A stretch of 64,000 bases of DNA from Physcomitrium patens (lineage: Eukaryota; Streptophyta; Bryopsida; Funariales; Funariaceae), in the NCBI RefSeq assembly GCF_000002425.4, contig NC_037256.1, positions 17,830,586 through 17,894,585 on the forward strand. The letters are read 5' to 3'. Below are positions 1-10,387 of the stretch, in pieces. The notes under the pieces are model-generated. The model was not told where the DNA came from, did no database searches, and saw only the letters and a list, made by a program, of their open reading frames with translations. The first letter of the stretch is position 1. Every line of letters starts with the position of its first letter. Both the position numbers and the translations under genes were made by a program.

Positions 1-2104
1 TGTTTGCAATAAATTGACTACTTAAAATACATTTTTTGTAATAATGGATTTGAAGAAGGTCAAAACTATTATGTATTAAATATTCTAAAAAAAATTAGAG
101 ATATGTTATATTTTTTGGAATTTTCCACTTATTACAAAAACTTCATCAAGAATTGTTTTCAAGTTGCAACTCTTCTTATATGTGTGACATATGCTTTAGT
201 GGAGCAAAGAAGATGAAGCATCTTTTGAAGCCTAGAAGAAAATATTTATTTTTGCACTAATTTTGTATCTTTTTAATTTTTCTAATGCATTTTTTATCAA
301 AATAGACACATTAGAGCTTACTATAGATATTGTTTTATAATAAATAGAAGAAAATAACAAGCTCCACTTGATATTTTTTCATTCTAGGGAATTTTTAATA
401 GCTAAGATTAACTATGAAATTTGTATTAAAGAACTTCTTATAATTATTAATTTATTTTAAAAATAGCATCATTATCTAAAAGGCGCCTCGAGTCCAGTCA
501 CTATATATACAAATCACAAAAATCTTGAGTACTTCATGTCACTACATGTTTTGAATTGTTTTTAAGTTCATTAGAGCATGTCTTTATCAAGATTTGATTT
601 AAAAATTACTTATTAATTTAAAAAATAATAAGATTTATTAGATATCCTTTCTAGATGTTCTTATCTTGTAACAAAAGAAAGAAATGCATCTTTTCACTAA
701 TAAAGAATAATTCTCTTGAAGCTAGAATATTTTCACTATTAAGCAATAAAATCAACATTGATTATTGCTTCAAAAAAATTCAAGTAAGTTCAATCAAGTA
801 TGTCCTTTGATCCTCTTGTATATGATATTAAAAATAATTCTTTTAAGTCTCATTATATTAAAAGTTTGAATTAAATAATAATCTATTCTATTTTGAAGGA
901 TGATTACACATTCCAAAAGGCAAAGTATAATGATGTGCTCTTCAAGATCCTCCTAACTTTCCAACAATCAGATATTTTGAATATAACAAGACTTTGGAAT
1001 TAATATCTAGAGATTTTTGGTGGCTTCAAATGTAGAAGGTAGTCAAAGACTTTATATAATTATATGACATTTGTTCAAGATTAAAAACTCCTCATTATCA
1101 ATTTTACAGACTTCTTCAGCCATTACTTATTCTAGAATAACCAAGGTCTTTTATTTCTATGAATTTTATGACAAATCTTTTAGTCTTAAGTTTGTATGAT
1201 TTTATATTTGTGATAATAGATCATTTTATTAAGATGGTGCATTTTTTACTATATACAAAATCTATCATAAATATAAAAATAGCTAAATATTTTTTTGACA
1301 AAATCTATTACTATCATGGATTATCCAAGGATATTATGTTTGACAAAAGGACTCAATTTGTATCAAGATTTTATAAAATTCTTTTTCATGATTTTAAAAG
1401 TAGATATAAAGTTTTTTTTGGCTTTTCATCCTCAAACTAATAGGCAAACAAAATGGATGAATCAAATTATTGAGCAAATGTTTGAAATCTACCATCAACT
1501 ATCATCAAGATGATTGGATAATTTTTTTGCTATTGGTAGAGTTTACTTATAATAATTTGATATATTCTAATACTCAATAAATATTTTTTTTTACCAATTA
1601 TGGTTATCATATATGATTTGATACTTTTGACTTTTTAAAAGTTGATAAACTTGTAGCAAAAGATTTGATAAATTTTTTGTCAAAGCTACATATAATAATG
1701 AAGGTATAATTAAGAGAAGCTTAAGAATGATAAAAGATCAATGTGGATGTCAATTGCAAGTAACAACCATAATTCAACATGGGCAGTAAGGTATCTTTAC
1801 TTCATCACAATATCAAGACTACTTATCTTTGTGACAAGCTGGACTATTGTAGGCTTAAACCTTTTTTTATTTGTAAATAAATCAATCCTATTGCTTATCA
1901 ATTATATCTACCAGAGTCTATGAAGATCCATGCTATATTTCTTATATTTCTTCTTAAGCCATGTAAGATAATAAATATTTCAAGAAGAAGATAAATGCTA
2001 CCTCTTTCTATATAAGTGCATAATGATTAAGAATTGAAGGTAGAAGAAGTCTTAGATTTTAGGTAATACTTAAATAGATTGGAATATCTTGTTCATTGGG
2101 GCGG
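1..2104 (+). mobile_element. G1: decayed Ty3/gypsy chromovirus, left part (RT end to chromodomain)
   Basis: This stretch aligns by eye with 19000-21000 of intact chromovirus H in the same order: the end of RT, RNase H, the integrase zinc region, the integrase core and the first half of the chromodomain. Stops and indels interrupt every domain, and most differences from H look like C-to-T or G-to-A changes, so it is a dead relative of H. It ends abruptly at 2104, where element A begins. The sequence resumes at 10388 with the missing half of the chromodomain, so A inserted into G1. The 5' part of G1 lies before the window. Confidence 0.85.
1159..1440 (+). pseudogene. G1 integrase core remnant
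   Basis: The longest open piece of G1 (93 codons). It matches the integrase catalytic core of H around the second catalytic Asp: the H motif SDRGTQFVSRF is here FDKRTQFVSRF. The following HPQTDGQTE block is in the next frame and degraded. It is not expected to encode a working enzyme. The assignment rests on direct comparison with H at 20050-20340. Confidence 0.75.
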
Positions 2105-3076
2105 TGTCGTGTTGTAACACGAGTATACAGTGAAAATAAAAAGAAAGGGGAATTTTATTAATATTCAGTTACCTCGAATATTGGGAGCATCGACCAACTC
2201 CAGTACAAATACTGAGTGGTCAGGTTCAGTGACTCCGTTACAGTCAGCCGGGGCATACTGGAATGCCCCGTTCGATTCTTATAACGGGAGTCAGCAGGAA
2301 GAGAAGGACCAATTCACACGACGGGTTCGAGGAGCCAATTGGATCCAATTTTGATAATCCAATCCGGGTCCTCTTACCCAATATGAGACCTGTATTGGTG
2401 GGGCAACCCAATGCAGTCTAGTTACGGGAAATCCAGGTCTTACTACGGGTCTTAGCCAATCTGACGCGAGGACCAATTGGACCCAATTACGGGAACATCC
2501 AGGTTACTACGGGCATCCTTCCCAATATAGGACCTGAATGAGTCGGGCGACTCAATGTGGTCCCGATTACGGGGTTCGATTCTGTTTCAGGCTGTCCTGT
2601 TCTCTGTGCCGTCTCAGGGAACGTTGTTTTGTGTCAGTGTTGTAATGGTGAATCGGGATTTTTAAATGAAGTGGGTTTGAATACTCTTGACTGTTTTGTG
2701 AAATCGAGTTACGTCTGTGATTGAAGGATTAAAAGGGTGTCTATAGGATTGAGTATGCGGAGTGAATGAAATTTACTGGGTTAATCTAACAAGACAGTCA
2801 GTGGATACGAGATCGTAAGTACAAAGCAGTATTGAAGGTTAACAGTTTGGGTTGTACGAGGTTCTCTGTAACGTCAAGAGACCTACCGGCTGGGGCAAAA
2901 AGGACTTCGACAAGCAGTCGAAGAGCACCCGTATAGATTTACGGTACATTGTTGCAGTCGTTTATATTCCAGCAGTCAAAAACTGATAGACTGCTTGACT
3001 ATCGGCGAATCTCCATACTACCTTCTACAGCCAGACGCCCAGCGCGTTCTCGAGCAGGAAAGCACGTAATACGACA
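2105..3076 (+). repeat. 5' LTR of element A (internally deleted, 972 bp)
   Basis: It opens TGTCGTGTTGTAACACGA, a perfect 7-bp-arm palindrome after TG, and ends ACGACA. Compared with the 1328-bp 3' LTR it lacks the segment corresponding to 9586-9943; the join is at about 2630. Short open frames inside it recur identically in the other LTR and are not genes. Confidence 0.92.
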
Positions 3077-3080
3077 TAAG

Positions 3081-3098
3081 TGGTGAACTTGACGTGAA
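3081..3098 (+). promoter_or_regulatory. Primer binding site of A, tRNA-Trp type
   Basis: Four bases (TAAG) after the LTR comes TGGTGAACTTGACGTGAA, which differs at two positions from the exact complement of the 3' end of plant tRNA-Trp including CCA. Sister copy D at 55334-55351 has all 18 positions matching, which supports the identification. Confidence 0.8.
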
Positions 3099-3148
3099 AG
3101 CTTGAGGTAGAAGGTATTGGATTTTGGTTGATTTTATCTTTATTTTTT

Positions 3149-4849
3149 ATGGAAAACGAAAATAAAAAATTTGAAGGATTTTTGGGAGAAATTTCTGGTG
3201 GGGAGTCTTCTAAAGGACAAGGTATGCACATGGATCCGTCTATTGTTAGTTTGTTTCAAGCCTTCTCATTGTCAATGCAGCAACAGCAAAGCAATGATCG
3301 AAAGGAAGCTTTGGCAACCAAAGCATTGCAAGCAGTGGTCAATAAAATTGATCAATTTGATGGGAGGAATATTTCAAGGTATTTAAGATGTTATGTTCGT
3401 GAAATGGAATTAAATCGGGTTTCTGAGAAGAAAATGGTTGCACTATTTCGACTTTCCACGATACCGGAGATAAGAGACCACATTACATCGATTACGGATG
3501 ATTGTGGGAATTCATGGGAGGATTTTTCACATGCATTGAAAGACGAATATTTCTTGGAAGATGCTGATCGCCTTACTAAAAAGCTCTTTCTGGGATGGAT
3601 TGAATGGCCCAATAAGAACTTGCAAGCAACAGAGCTACTAAGGGAATTTGAGAGGCAGTACTCTCAATTATCGAAGGTAGAAAAATTGACATTGGAGCCG
3701 AACAAAGTTGATTTATTTCTTCAAGCTGCTGATGGAGAATTGCAAGAGAAATTAGAACCCCTTCTTGAAGACAAAAAAGAAGATGAAGGATTGACAACGA
3801 AGTGGAAGAACGTTGAAGATGCGGTGGGGTTGCTTACAAAAAAAGAAAGGAGGAAGGATAGGAGTAATATTCCGAAACAAGTACAAGCATCCAAAGCTCC
3901 AGTATGTACTACACCACCGACAATGCCTACAGTTCAACCTTCGACATCCTTGTCAAAGAAAATAGATATGGGTATGGAAGAAATTATACGAGGAATGCGA
4001 GATCTTCAAATCAAATTAGCAAGACTTGAAGAGAATACTTCTATAAACAATTCGAAGAATGTTTCAAAACAAGGATATGTACAAAGATGCATTTGGTGTG
4101 ATGATGCTTCACACACTAGAAAAGATTGCAATGAATTTAATAATATGATACGGCAGGGAATTATTTGCTGGAAAGATGAGAAGATAGCATTGAAAGATAG
4201 GGAGGATCTTTTTCAAACCAATTTTGGCAAGGGAGGAATGAGAGCATTGGTTCAAGATTACTTAAAAGGGCATGAAACAGTAGCACGAGAAAGTGCAAGT
4301 TATGGTGCTAGAGTAGATGATGAAATTGGTGGAAGTACGGAAACTAGTGAGTTTTGGGCTTCTGCCGTTTCTACAATGCAAGAAGGGAAATTACCTCGAG
4401 AAGCGTTATTGACAACTGCAGCTACAATACGTGGAAGAACAGGTTGGGAGGATCCCGTTGATTCTCTTTCAGTTCATGCATATATTGCTAAGAGCCAACA
4501 TGAAGCTTTGATGGAAGAGAAAAGACGGAGAAATTTTGATGATACTAGAGAAGGAAATTCTTCTAAGAGGCAAACTCGAGGAGACAAGGCTCTGGAGGCA
4601 GCTTCACAAGAATTGCCTGTAAAGGATACCTCAGCATCATTGGGAGAAAAAACAACGGAGACAAAAGATAAGGGCAAATCAATTGCTTATAAGCTACTTT
4701 CTGACATTGAAGCGGCAACAAATTTGAAAGGCGTGTTGGAAGAACGTATATTAAACGCTAAGGTGGAATTCACATTGAAAGAAGTCTTGGGAATTGCAAA
4801 GAAGGAGTTTCATGATGTTATCATTGACAGCATTAAGCGAAAGAGGTAA
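3149..4849 (+). CDS. Gag of element A
   Basis: Retrotransposon capsid/nucleocapsid polyprotein, about 566 codons from the ATG at 3149; this start (MENEN...) is conserved in D (55401) and E (53197). A helical capsid-like region fills the first half. A CCHC zinc knuckle (C-x2-C-x4-H-x4-C, CIWCDDASHTRKDC) lies near 4088-4130 and should bind the element RNA. The TAA at 4847-4849 is CAA in D, where the frame continues into protease. The ancestor therefore had a fused Gag-PR frame, and this stop is a C-to-T mutation. Confidence 0.85.
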   Translation: MENENKKFEGFLGEISGGESSKGQGMHMDPSIVSLFQAFSLSMQQQQSNDRKEALATKALQAVVNKIDQFDGRNISRYLRCYVREMELNRVSEKKMVALFRLSTIPEIRDHITSITDDCGNSWEDFSHALKDEYFLEDADRLTKKLFLGWIEWPNKNLQATELLREFERQYSQLSKVEKLTLEPNKVDLFLQAADGELQEKLEPLLEDKKEDEGLTTKWKNVEDAVGLLTKKERRKDRSNIPKQVQASKAPVCTTPPTMPTVQPSTSLSKKIDMGMEEIIRGMRDLQIKLARLEENTSINNSKNVSKQGYVQRCIWCDDASHTRKDCNEFNNMIRQGIICWKDEKIALKDREDLFQTNFGKGGMRALVQDYLKGHETVARESASYGARVDDEIGGSTETSEFWASAVSTMQEGKLPREALLTTAATIRGRTGWEDPVDSLSVHAYIAKSQHEALMEEKRRRNFDDTREGNSSKRQTRGDKALEAASQELPVKDTSASLGEKTTETKDKGKSIAYKLLSDIEAATNLKGVLEERILNAKVEFTLKEVLGIAKKEFHDVIIDSIKRKR

Positions 4850-4852
4850 TTA

Positions 4853-5521
4853 ATGAGCGAAACTGGAATGAGTCATGCTATTGATGCAAGAATATGTAGA
4901 GATGAAAAAGAGGTTGATATTGGTTACAAGCAACCAACAAATGAAAAGAATGGGTATAATCAGCGAGTACGTTTCGAAGATTCTAGTGACAAGGGAATGG
5001 AAACTTTGAGCCATTATACTCGAAAGCATTGGGCAAGGGCAACTACTGAGGTATTGGTGAAGGTAGGAGATATAGAAGAACCAATAGTTGCTTTGGTGGA
5101 CCATGGTTCTGAAATAAATCTCATGTCTAAAGATCTTTATAAGAAGCAAAAATGGCCAATTGATATGGAACATGGATGGGCAATACGAGCAGCTAATAAC
5201 ACACAAGGCGAATTATATGGAGCTTATCCAGATGTCAAAATTCGGATTGGAGATGTTGCTACGGAGCAACATTTCTTCGTTCAAGATACAACGTCTTATC
5301 CGTTGATTTTAGGACAACCTTATATCACGGCAACACGGATGGAAACAAAGGTACTTGACGATGGTTCTGCTTATGCAAGGGTACGGAGCGAAGATGGGAG
5401 GAAAGCTGTACAATTTCTAACAGTACCTCCTAACCATGAACGGAATCGAGATAGGTTGAGGGAGAAACCATTGCCAAAGATTGTTGAAGGATTTAAGGAT
5501 TTTGGGAAGGTACCACTGTAA
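4853..5521 (+). CDS. Retropepsin-like protease domain of element A
   Basis: Aspartic protease domain in the same frame as gag. The catalytic motif appears as ALVDHGSEINLM near 5092-5130 (D-H-G instead of the usual D-S/T-G), followed by a conserved LILGQPYI block near 5308-5330. It would cleave the Gag-Pol polyprotein. The frame ends with TAA at 5519-5521, and the sister copy D ends at the same codon (57772). This stop is therefore a family feature, and RT must be reached by recoding or reinitiation. Confidence 0.8.
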   Translation: MSETGMSHAIDARICRDEKEVDIGYKQPTNEKNGYNQRVRFEDSSDKGMETLSHYTRKHWARATTEVLVKVGDIEEPIVALVDHGSEINLMSKDLYKKQKWPIDMEHGWAIRAANNTQGELYGAYPDVKIRIGDVATEQHFFVQDTTSYPLILGQPYITATRMETKVLDDGSAYARVRSEDGRKAVQFLTVPPNHERNRDRLREKPLPKIVEGFKDFGKVPL

Positions 5522-7599
5522 AGCGAGATTATGGAGGTACAAAAGAGGAGGTACTCTCGCGAGATGAAGGTGCCTTTGATGCGAGTTTTATTGGTATATT
5601 GGAGAATGGAAATATTATGTATAAGAAAGTTGATGATTTTAAAAGAAAAGAAAGAAAAAGATTATATGATATTGAAGGACAGTTACGCAAGATGGGTACA
5701 TTGCAAGATGATGAGAGGATTTTGGGTGTTTATGAAGAAAATGGGCTGGAAGATTCATTGGAATTGATTACATCTATTGGGTTAGGGGATAATGATAAGA
5801 TTGTTGAGATTCATTCGAGAGAGGTTTATACCATGCTTGAATCTTTTCAAGCACCAGAAGTCACAGTAGAGACGAGATATAAAACGGCAGATAAGAAGGT
5901 AAAGCCTGTTGCCGGACTATTACCAAAGGATTCTAAAGAACAAATGGGAGAAGCATCAAAAGAAGCAAGTTTAAGAGATCCAATGAGTATTGGACATCAG
6001 TTTACTGAAGAGACTTTTGAAGAATTGAAGATTGATTCTGATGGTTCTTTATTGCCGGAGGAAATTACTTGCTTCAAAAAAATGTTGGCTAAACAAGGTA
6101 GATCGTTTGCCTTCGAATCTCATGAAATTGGGTGTGTGGATCCAAATATTATAACACCTATGGTTATCTTCACTGTACCGCATGTACCTTGGAATCTAAG
6201 GCCGATTCCAGTACCGAGGGCACATTTACCTAAATTGGTCGAACTATTGAAAGAAAAGATAAAGATGAAAATATTAGAACCTTCATTTGCGCCGTATTCT
6301 AGTCGATGGTTTACGGTACCTAAGAAGAATGGGTCACTGCGGTTTATTCAAGATATGCAGCCGGTGAATGCTGTAACTGTCAGGAATGCAGGAATTGGAC
6401 CTATTGTGGATGAATTTGCTGAGGCGTTTGCTGGAAGGGCGATCTATTCAATGGGTGATTTGTATTCAGGTTATGATCAATTTCAACTTGCCGAAGGAAG
6501 TAGAGATATGACAACGATGAGGACACCGCTTGGATTGGTTAGAATGTGCACTCTTCCTCAACGCGCGACCAACTCAGTTGCGCATATGATGAATGGGATG
6601 AATAAGGTATTGAGAGATTTTATCCCGGAAAAGACTATGCCTTTTCTGGATGATGTTCCTATAAAAGGGTGCAAAGAAGGGGACAAGGATGAAACTTTAG
6701 ATACGAGGGGGTGTCGCAGATATGTTGTTGATCATATACAAGATTGTGAAAAGATTTTAACTCGGCTTGGAGAAGTTCATCTTACATTATCGGGTATGAA
6801 GTCCGTATTTGGAGTGCGAGAGGTTGTAATTGTTGGACATTTATGCGGATCTTACGGAAGAAAACCAGATCCGACTAAAGTTGATGCAATTGGAAGGATG
6901 AAAGAGGATTGTGGTTCTTTAACAGAGGTTCGCAGGTTTTTGGGTGCATGTGTATTTTATCGAATCTGGATCCCTCATTTTGCTCACATAGCGGATCCAT
7001 CATATGAATTGTTATGCAAGGGTTACCGATTTGAATGGGAAGAAAGGCATATTCAAGTAATGCAAAGATTGAAGAAATTATTGATGTCACCTCCAATATT
7101 GAGGAAGGTTGATTATAAGTGCAATAGACCAGTGATTCTTACTGTAGACGCTAGTCCAATTGCCGTTGGATGGGCTGTGGGTCAAGATGATTCGAATGGG
7201 AATAGATTTGCAGTTCGATTTGGGGCTAAAGTTTTAAGTATTCGTCTGCGTGCATATTCGCAAGTCAAAAGAGAACTTTGGGGAGTCGTTTCGGCTATGA
7301 AAGCTGAAAAGGACTATTTGATTGGGGCAGTAGTAGTAATTGAAACAGATTGCTTGCCATTGCTTGGAATGATTATTAACTGTTCAACGCCAGATATTGC
7401 AATGTTGAGATGGATTGCTTATATTAAGTCACTAAATCCAGAATTTAAGCATATCACTGGAAAGGACAATTTAGTAGCAGACATGCTATTTCGAGCAAGA
7501 TACGAGAGGGAGGACGAAATGGTTGAAGACATTGATGATGTCGGATTGAAATTCTATTCAATATCAAATCTCCACAGAGAAGACAAGCTATTTTCTTGA
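5497..7599 (+). CDS. Reverse transcriptase / RNase H (pol) of element A
   Basis: The frame is open from 5497, just after an in-frame TAA at 5494-5496; the first ATG is 5599. The RT fingers/palm include FTVPKKNGSLRFIQDMQPVN near 6310-6370, DLYSGYDQFQL near 6455-6490, and the catalytic box FLDDVPIKG near 6640-6670 (F-x-D-D, both Asp present). The connection and RNase H follow (TVDASPIAVGW near 7142, KRELWGVVSAMKAEKDYLIG, IETDCLP, ADML). The frame is broken at about 7592, where a T-run is one base longer than in D, truncating integrase. No chromodomain follows. Motif style resembles basidiomycete Ty3 elements rather than typical plant Tekay, CRM or Athila; this is inference. Confidence 0.85.
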   Translation, partial: GFWEGTTVKRDYGGTKEEVLSRDEGAFDASFIGILENGNIMYKKVDDFKRKERKRLYDIEGQLRKMGTLQDDERILGVYEENGLEDSLELITSIGLGDNDKIVEIHSREVYTMLESFQAPEVTVETRYKTADKKVKPVAGLLPKDSKEQMGEASKEASLRDPMSIGHQFTEETFEELKIDSDGSLLPEEITCFKKMLAKQGRSFAFESHEIGCVDPNIITPMVIFTVPHVPWNLRPIPVPRAHLPKLVELLKEKIKMKILEPSFAPYSSRWFTVPKKNGSLRFIQDMQPVNAVTVRNAGIGPIVDEFAEAFAGRAIYSMGDLYSGYDQFQLAEGSRDMTTMRTPLGLVRMCTLPQRATNSVAHMMNGMNKVLRDFIPEKTMPFLDDVPIKGCKEGDKDETLDTRGCRRYVVDHIQDCEKILTRLGEVHLTLSGMKSVFGVREVVIVGHLCGSYGRKPDPTKVDAIGRMKEDCGSLTEVRRFLGACVFYRIWIPHFAHIADPSYELLCKGYRFEWEERHIQVMQRLKKLLMSPPILRKVDYKCNRPVILTVDASPIAVGWAVGQDDSNGNRFAVRFGAKVLSIRLRAYSQVKRELWGVVSAMKAEKDYLIGAVVVIETDCLPLLGMIINCSTPDIAMLRWIAYIKSLNPEFKHITGKDNLVADMLFRARYEREDEMVEDIDDVGLKFYSISNLHREDKLFS

Positions 7600-7733
7600 A
7601 GAATCTTATGAAGGAGAATTATTGGATATTGGTCATTATTTGAAATACCTTATCACAGCCGGGCAATTGTTCTCTGCACAAATTCTAACTAATATGAAAA
7701 AAGCCATAGGATTTTTTGCTTCGAGATGGATTC

Positions 7734-8193
7734 NNNNNNNNNNNNNNNNNNNNNNNNNNNNNNNNNNNNNNNNNNNNNNNNNNNNNNNNNNNNNNNNNNN
7801 NNNNNNNNNNNNNNNNNNNNNNNNNNNNNNNNNNNNNNNNNNNNNNNNNNNNNNNNNNNNNNNNNNNNNNNNNNNNNNNNNNNNNNNNNNNNNNNNNNNN
7901 NNNNNNNNNNNNNNNNNNNNNNNNNNNNNNNNNNNNNNNNNNNNNNNNNNNNNNNNNNNNNNNNNNNNNNNNNNNNNNNNNNNNNNNNNNNNNNNNNNNN
8001 NNNNNNNNNNNNNNNNNNNNNNNNNNNNNNNNNNNNNNNNNNNNNNNNNNNNNNNNNNNNNNNNNNNNNNNNNNNNNNNNNNNNNNNNNNNNNNNNNNNN
8101 NNNNNNNNNNNNNNNNNNNNNNNNNNNNNNNNNNNNNNNNNNNNNNNNNNNNNNNNNNNNNNNNNNNNNNNNNNNNNNNNNNNNNNNNNNNNN
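7734..8193. other. Assembly gap (460 N) inside integrase of element A
   Basis: Unsequenced. The homologous interval in D (59983-60441) is 459 bp and encodes the integrase zinc-finger region and first catalytic Asp. Frames crossing this run are artefacts. Confidence 0.99.
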
Positions 8194-8997
8194 CTGCAGA
8201 TCGTGGAGAATTAAGTGCACAAGAAGCTCGTAAGTTCTTTAAAAATGTGGAGTTAACTATCACTTACTATTGCTTATAATCCGGAAGGGAATGCGAAAAG
8301 CGAACGCGGTCACCCGCCGATTGTGAAAGCATTGGTTAAAGCTTGTAATGGGAAGGTTAGAGAGTGGCCACGGCTTTTGTCATTTGCATTATGGACTGAT
8401 CGAACAACACATAGTTCGGTGACAGGATATATGCTAGTAGAACTTATGACAGGTCGAAAATCAATTATGCCGATTGAAAAAAGGGTACAAACTTGGAGTA
8501 TGCTACCATGGAAAGATGGATTGACAAGAGAAGAACTTCTCGCTATTAGGATTCGACAATTGGAGCAAAGATCGGAAGATGTGCAAATAGCATTGGAAAG
8601 GTTAAAAAGAGCAAGGTTACAAAACAAGGTGCGATTCGATAAGCAACATCGATTGAGACCAAAAGCAATCAAGGAAGGTGACTGGGTACTTGTTTATGAC
8701 AATAGTCTGGATAATCAACATAGTACTTTGCGGAAATTTTTAAAACGTTGGTTTGGACCATATGTTGTAACAACTGTTCATGATAATGCGACTTACTCAT
8801 TACGGGAGTTAGATGGTACAAAATTGAAAATACCAATTGCAGGGAAGAGAGTAAAAATATTTAAACGAAGACACGCAGAGATGAATATGGAAGACCTTAA
8901 TGAAGGTACAGAGATTCCGCAGCAAGAAGATGAAAGTGATATGGATAATGAAGGTGACAAAGACGAACTGGACAAAGACGTAGGGGATATATTCTGA
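8194..8997 (+). pseudogene. Integrase C-terminal part of element A
   Basis: After the gap, the second catalytic Asp region (ADRGEL) is readable. A small indel near 8250-8265 then shifts the frame. From about 8275 the frame is open to 8997: YNPEGNAKSERGHPPI carries the third catalytic residue (Glu), and is followed by the integrase tail and an acidic C-terminus with runs of D and E. D has the same tail but a frameshift at another place, so the two copies are broken independently. No chromodomain is seen. Confidence 0.8.
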
Positions 8998-9045
8998 ATC
9001 AAACAGCAATTGGGTAAATTGGTGCATACCGGAGGATGCACAGGT

Positions 9046-9059
9046 TCAGAGGGGGTGGA
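9046..9059 (+). promoter_or_regulatory. Polypurine tract of element A
   Basis: AGAGGGGGTGGA lies directly before the 3' LTR, where plus-strand DNA synthesis is primed. The same tract precedes the 3' LTR of E at 61309. Confidence 0.75.
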
Positions 9060-10387
9060 TGTCGGGTTGTAACACGAGTATACAGTGAAAATAAAAAGAA
9101 AGGGGAATTTTATTAATATTCAGTTACCTCGAATATTGGGAGCATCGACCAACTCCAGTACAAATACTGAGTGGTCAGGTTCAGTGACTCCGTTACAGTC
9201 AGCCGGGGCATACTGGAATGCCCCGTTCGATTCTTATAACGGGAGTCAGCAGGAAGAGAAGGACCAATTCACACGACGGGTTCGAGGAGCCAATTGGATC
9301 CAATTTTGATAATCCAATCCGGGTCCTCTTACCCAATATGAGACCTGTATTGGTGGGGCAACCCAATGCAGTCTAGTTACGGGAAATCCAGGTCTTACTA
9401 CGGGTCTTAGCCAATCTGACGCGAGGACCAATTGGACCCAATTACGGGAACATCCAGGTTACTACGGGCATCCTTCCCAATATAGGACCTGAATTGGTCG
9501 GGCGACTCAATGTGGTCCCGATTACGGGGTTCGATTCTGTTTCAGGCTGTCCTGTTCTCTGTGCCATCTCAGGGAACGTTGTTTTCGGTAAATGGATTTC
9601 TTAAAGGTAAAAATGGAGGAGAAAGCTTGGCGGCGAGAGCCAATTTCGAATCCAAGTTGAGGTGAGAGCCAATTTCGGATCCAAGCTTGAGGTGGGAGCC
9701 AATTTCGGATCTAAGACGGAAGATTGAAGAAATTCATAGGATAAGGTTAGGGCGGAAGCGAGTTTTTTTTTTTTTTCAAGCTTCTGCAAGGTTACCAGTT
9801 CGGGTTTCATTGGGGGTTTTTTTTTGAAGATCAAGGGAATTAGAGAGAGGAGCTTCATGCTTCGGGTCGGGGAAGGAAAGACATAGAATTTGGATTTTTC
9901 TTCTTCGTAGAGTTTTGGGAAGACTGAGGCAATCGCTGCTGAAGTCAGTGTTGTAATGGTGAATCGGGATTTTTAAATGAAGTGGGTTTGAATACTCTTG
10001 ACTGTTTTGTGAAATCGAGTTACGTCTGTGATTGAAGGATTAAAAGGGTGTCTATAGGATTGAGTATGCGGAATGAATGAAATTTACTGGGTTAATCTAA
10101 CAAGACAGTCAGTGGATACGAGATCGTAAGTACAAAGCAGTATTGAAGGTTAACAGTTTGGGTTGTACGGGGTTCTCTGTAACGTCAAGAGACCTACCGG
10201 CTGGGGCAAAAAGGACTTCGACAAGCAGTCGAAGAGCACCCGTATAGATTTACGGTACATTGTTGCAGTCGTTTATATTCCAGCAGTCAAAAACTGATAG
10301 ACTGCTTGACTATCGGCAAATCTTCATACTACCTTCTACAGCCAGACGCCCAGCGCGTTCTCAAGCAAGAAAGCACGTAATACGACA
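9060..10387 (+). repeat. 3' LTR of element A (full length, 1328 bp)
   Basis: It starts TGTCGG and ends ACGACA. It carries the 358 bp (9586-9943) missing from the 5' LTR. GCGG follows directly at 10388-10391, completing the target duplication. It is closely similar to the D 5' LTR at 53963-55329. Confidence 0.93.

Larger units (their letters stand above)
2105..10387 (+). mobile_element. Element A: near-complete Ty3/gypsy LTR retrotransposon, tRNA-Trp primed
   Basis: Complete boundaries are visible. LTRs begin TGTCG and end CGACA, and a 4-bp target duplication GCGG lies at 2101-2104 and 10388-10391. The order is 5' LTR, tRNA-Trp primer site, gag, protease, RT, RNase H, integrase, polypurine tract, 3' LTR. 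The two LTRs differ by about 10 substitutions over the shared 970 bp (about 1%) plus a 356-bp length difference. Coding is damaged by a stop at the end of gag and by frameshifts in integrase, and 460 bp of integrase are unsequenced. The pol order (RT before integrase) places it in Ty3/gypsy. The RT/integrase motifs recall fungal Ty3 elements, and no chromodomain is visible. Confidence 0.92.

Noticed and set aside
2130..2354. A 74-codon frame found identically at 9085-9309
   Set aside because: It lies wholly inside the A LTR and is duplicated because the LTR is; no protein features.
7622..8279. Several long open frames across the N run (also 56065-56567)
   Set aside because: They are produced by reading N as open codons; only the flanking homology to D or A is meaningful.
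8793..9041. Minus-strand Ser-rich frames opposite the end of pol (also 60560-61290)
   Set aside because: Antisense shadows of the acidic integrase tail; the Ser/Leu composition follows from Asp/Glu codons on the other strand.
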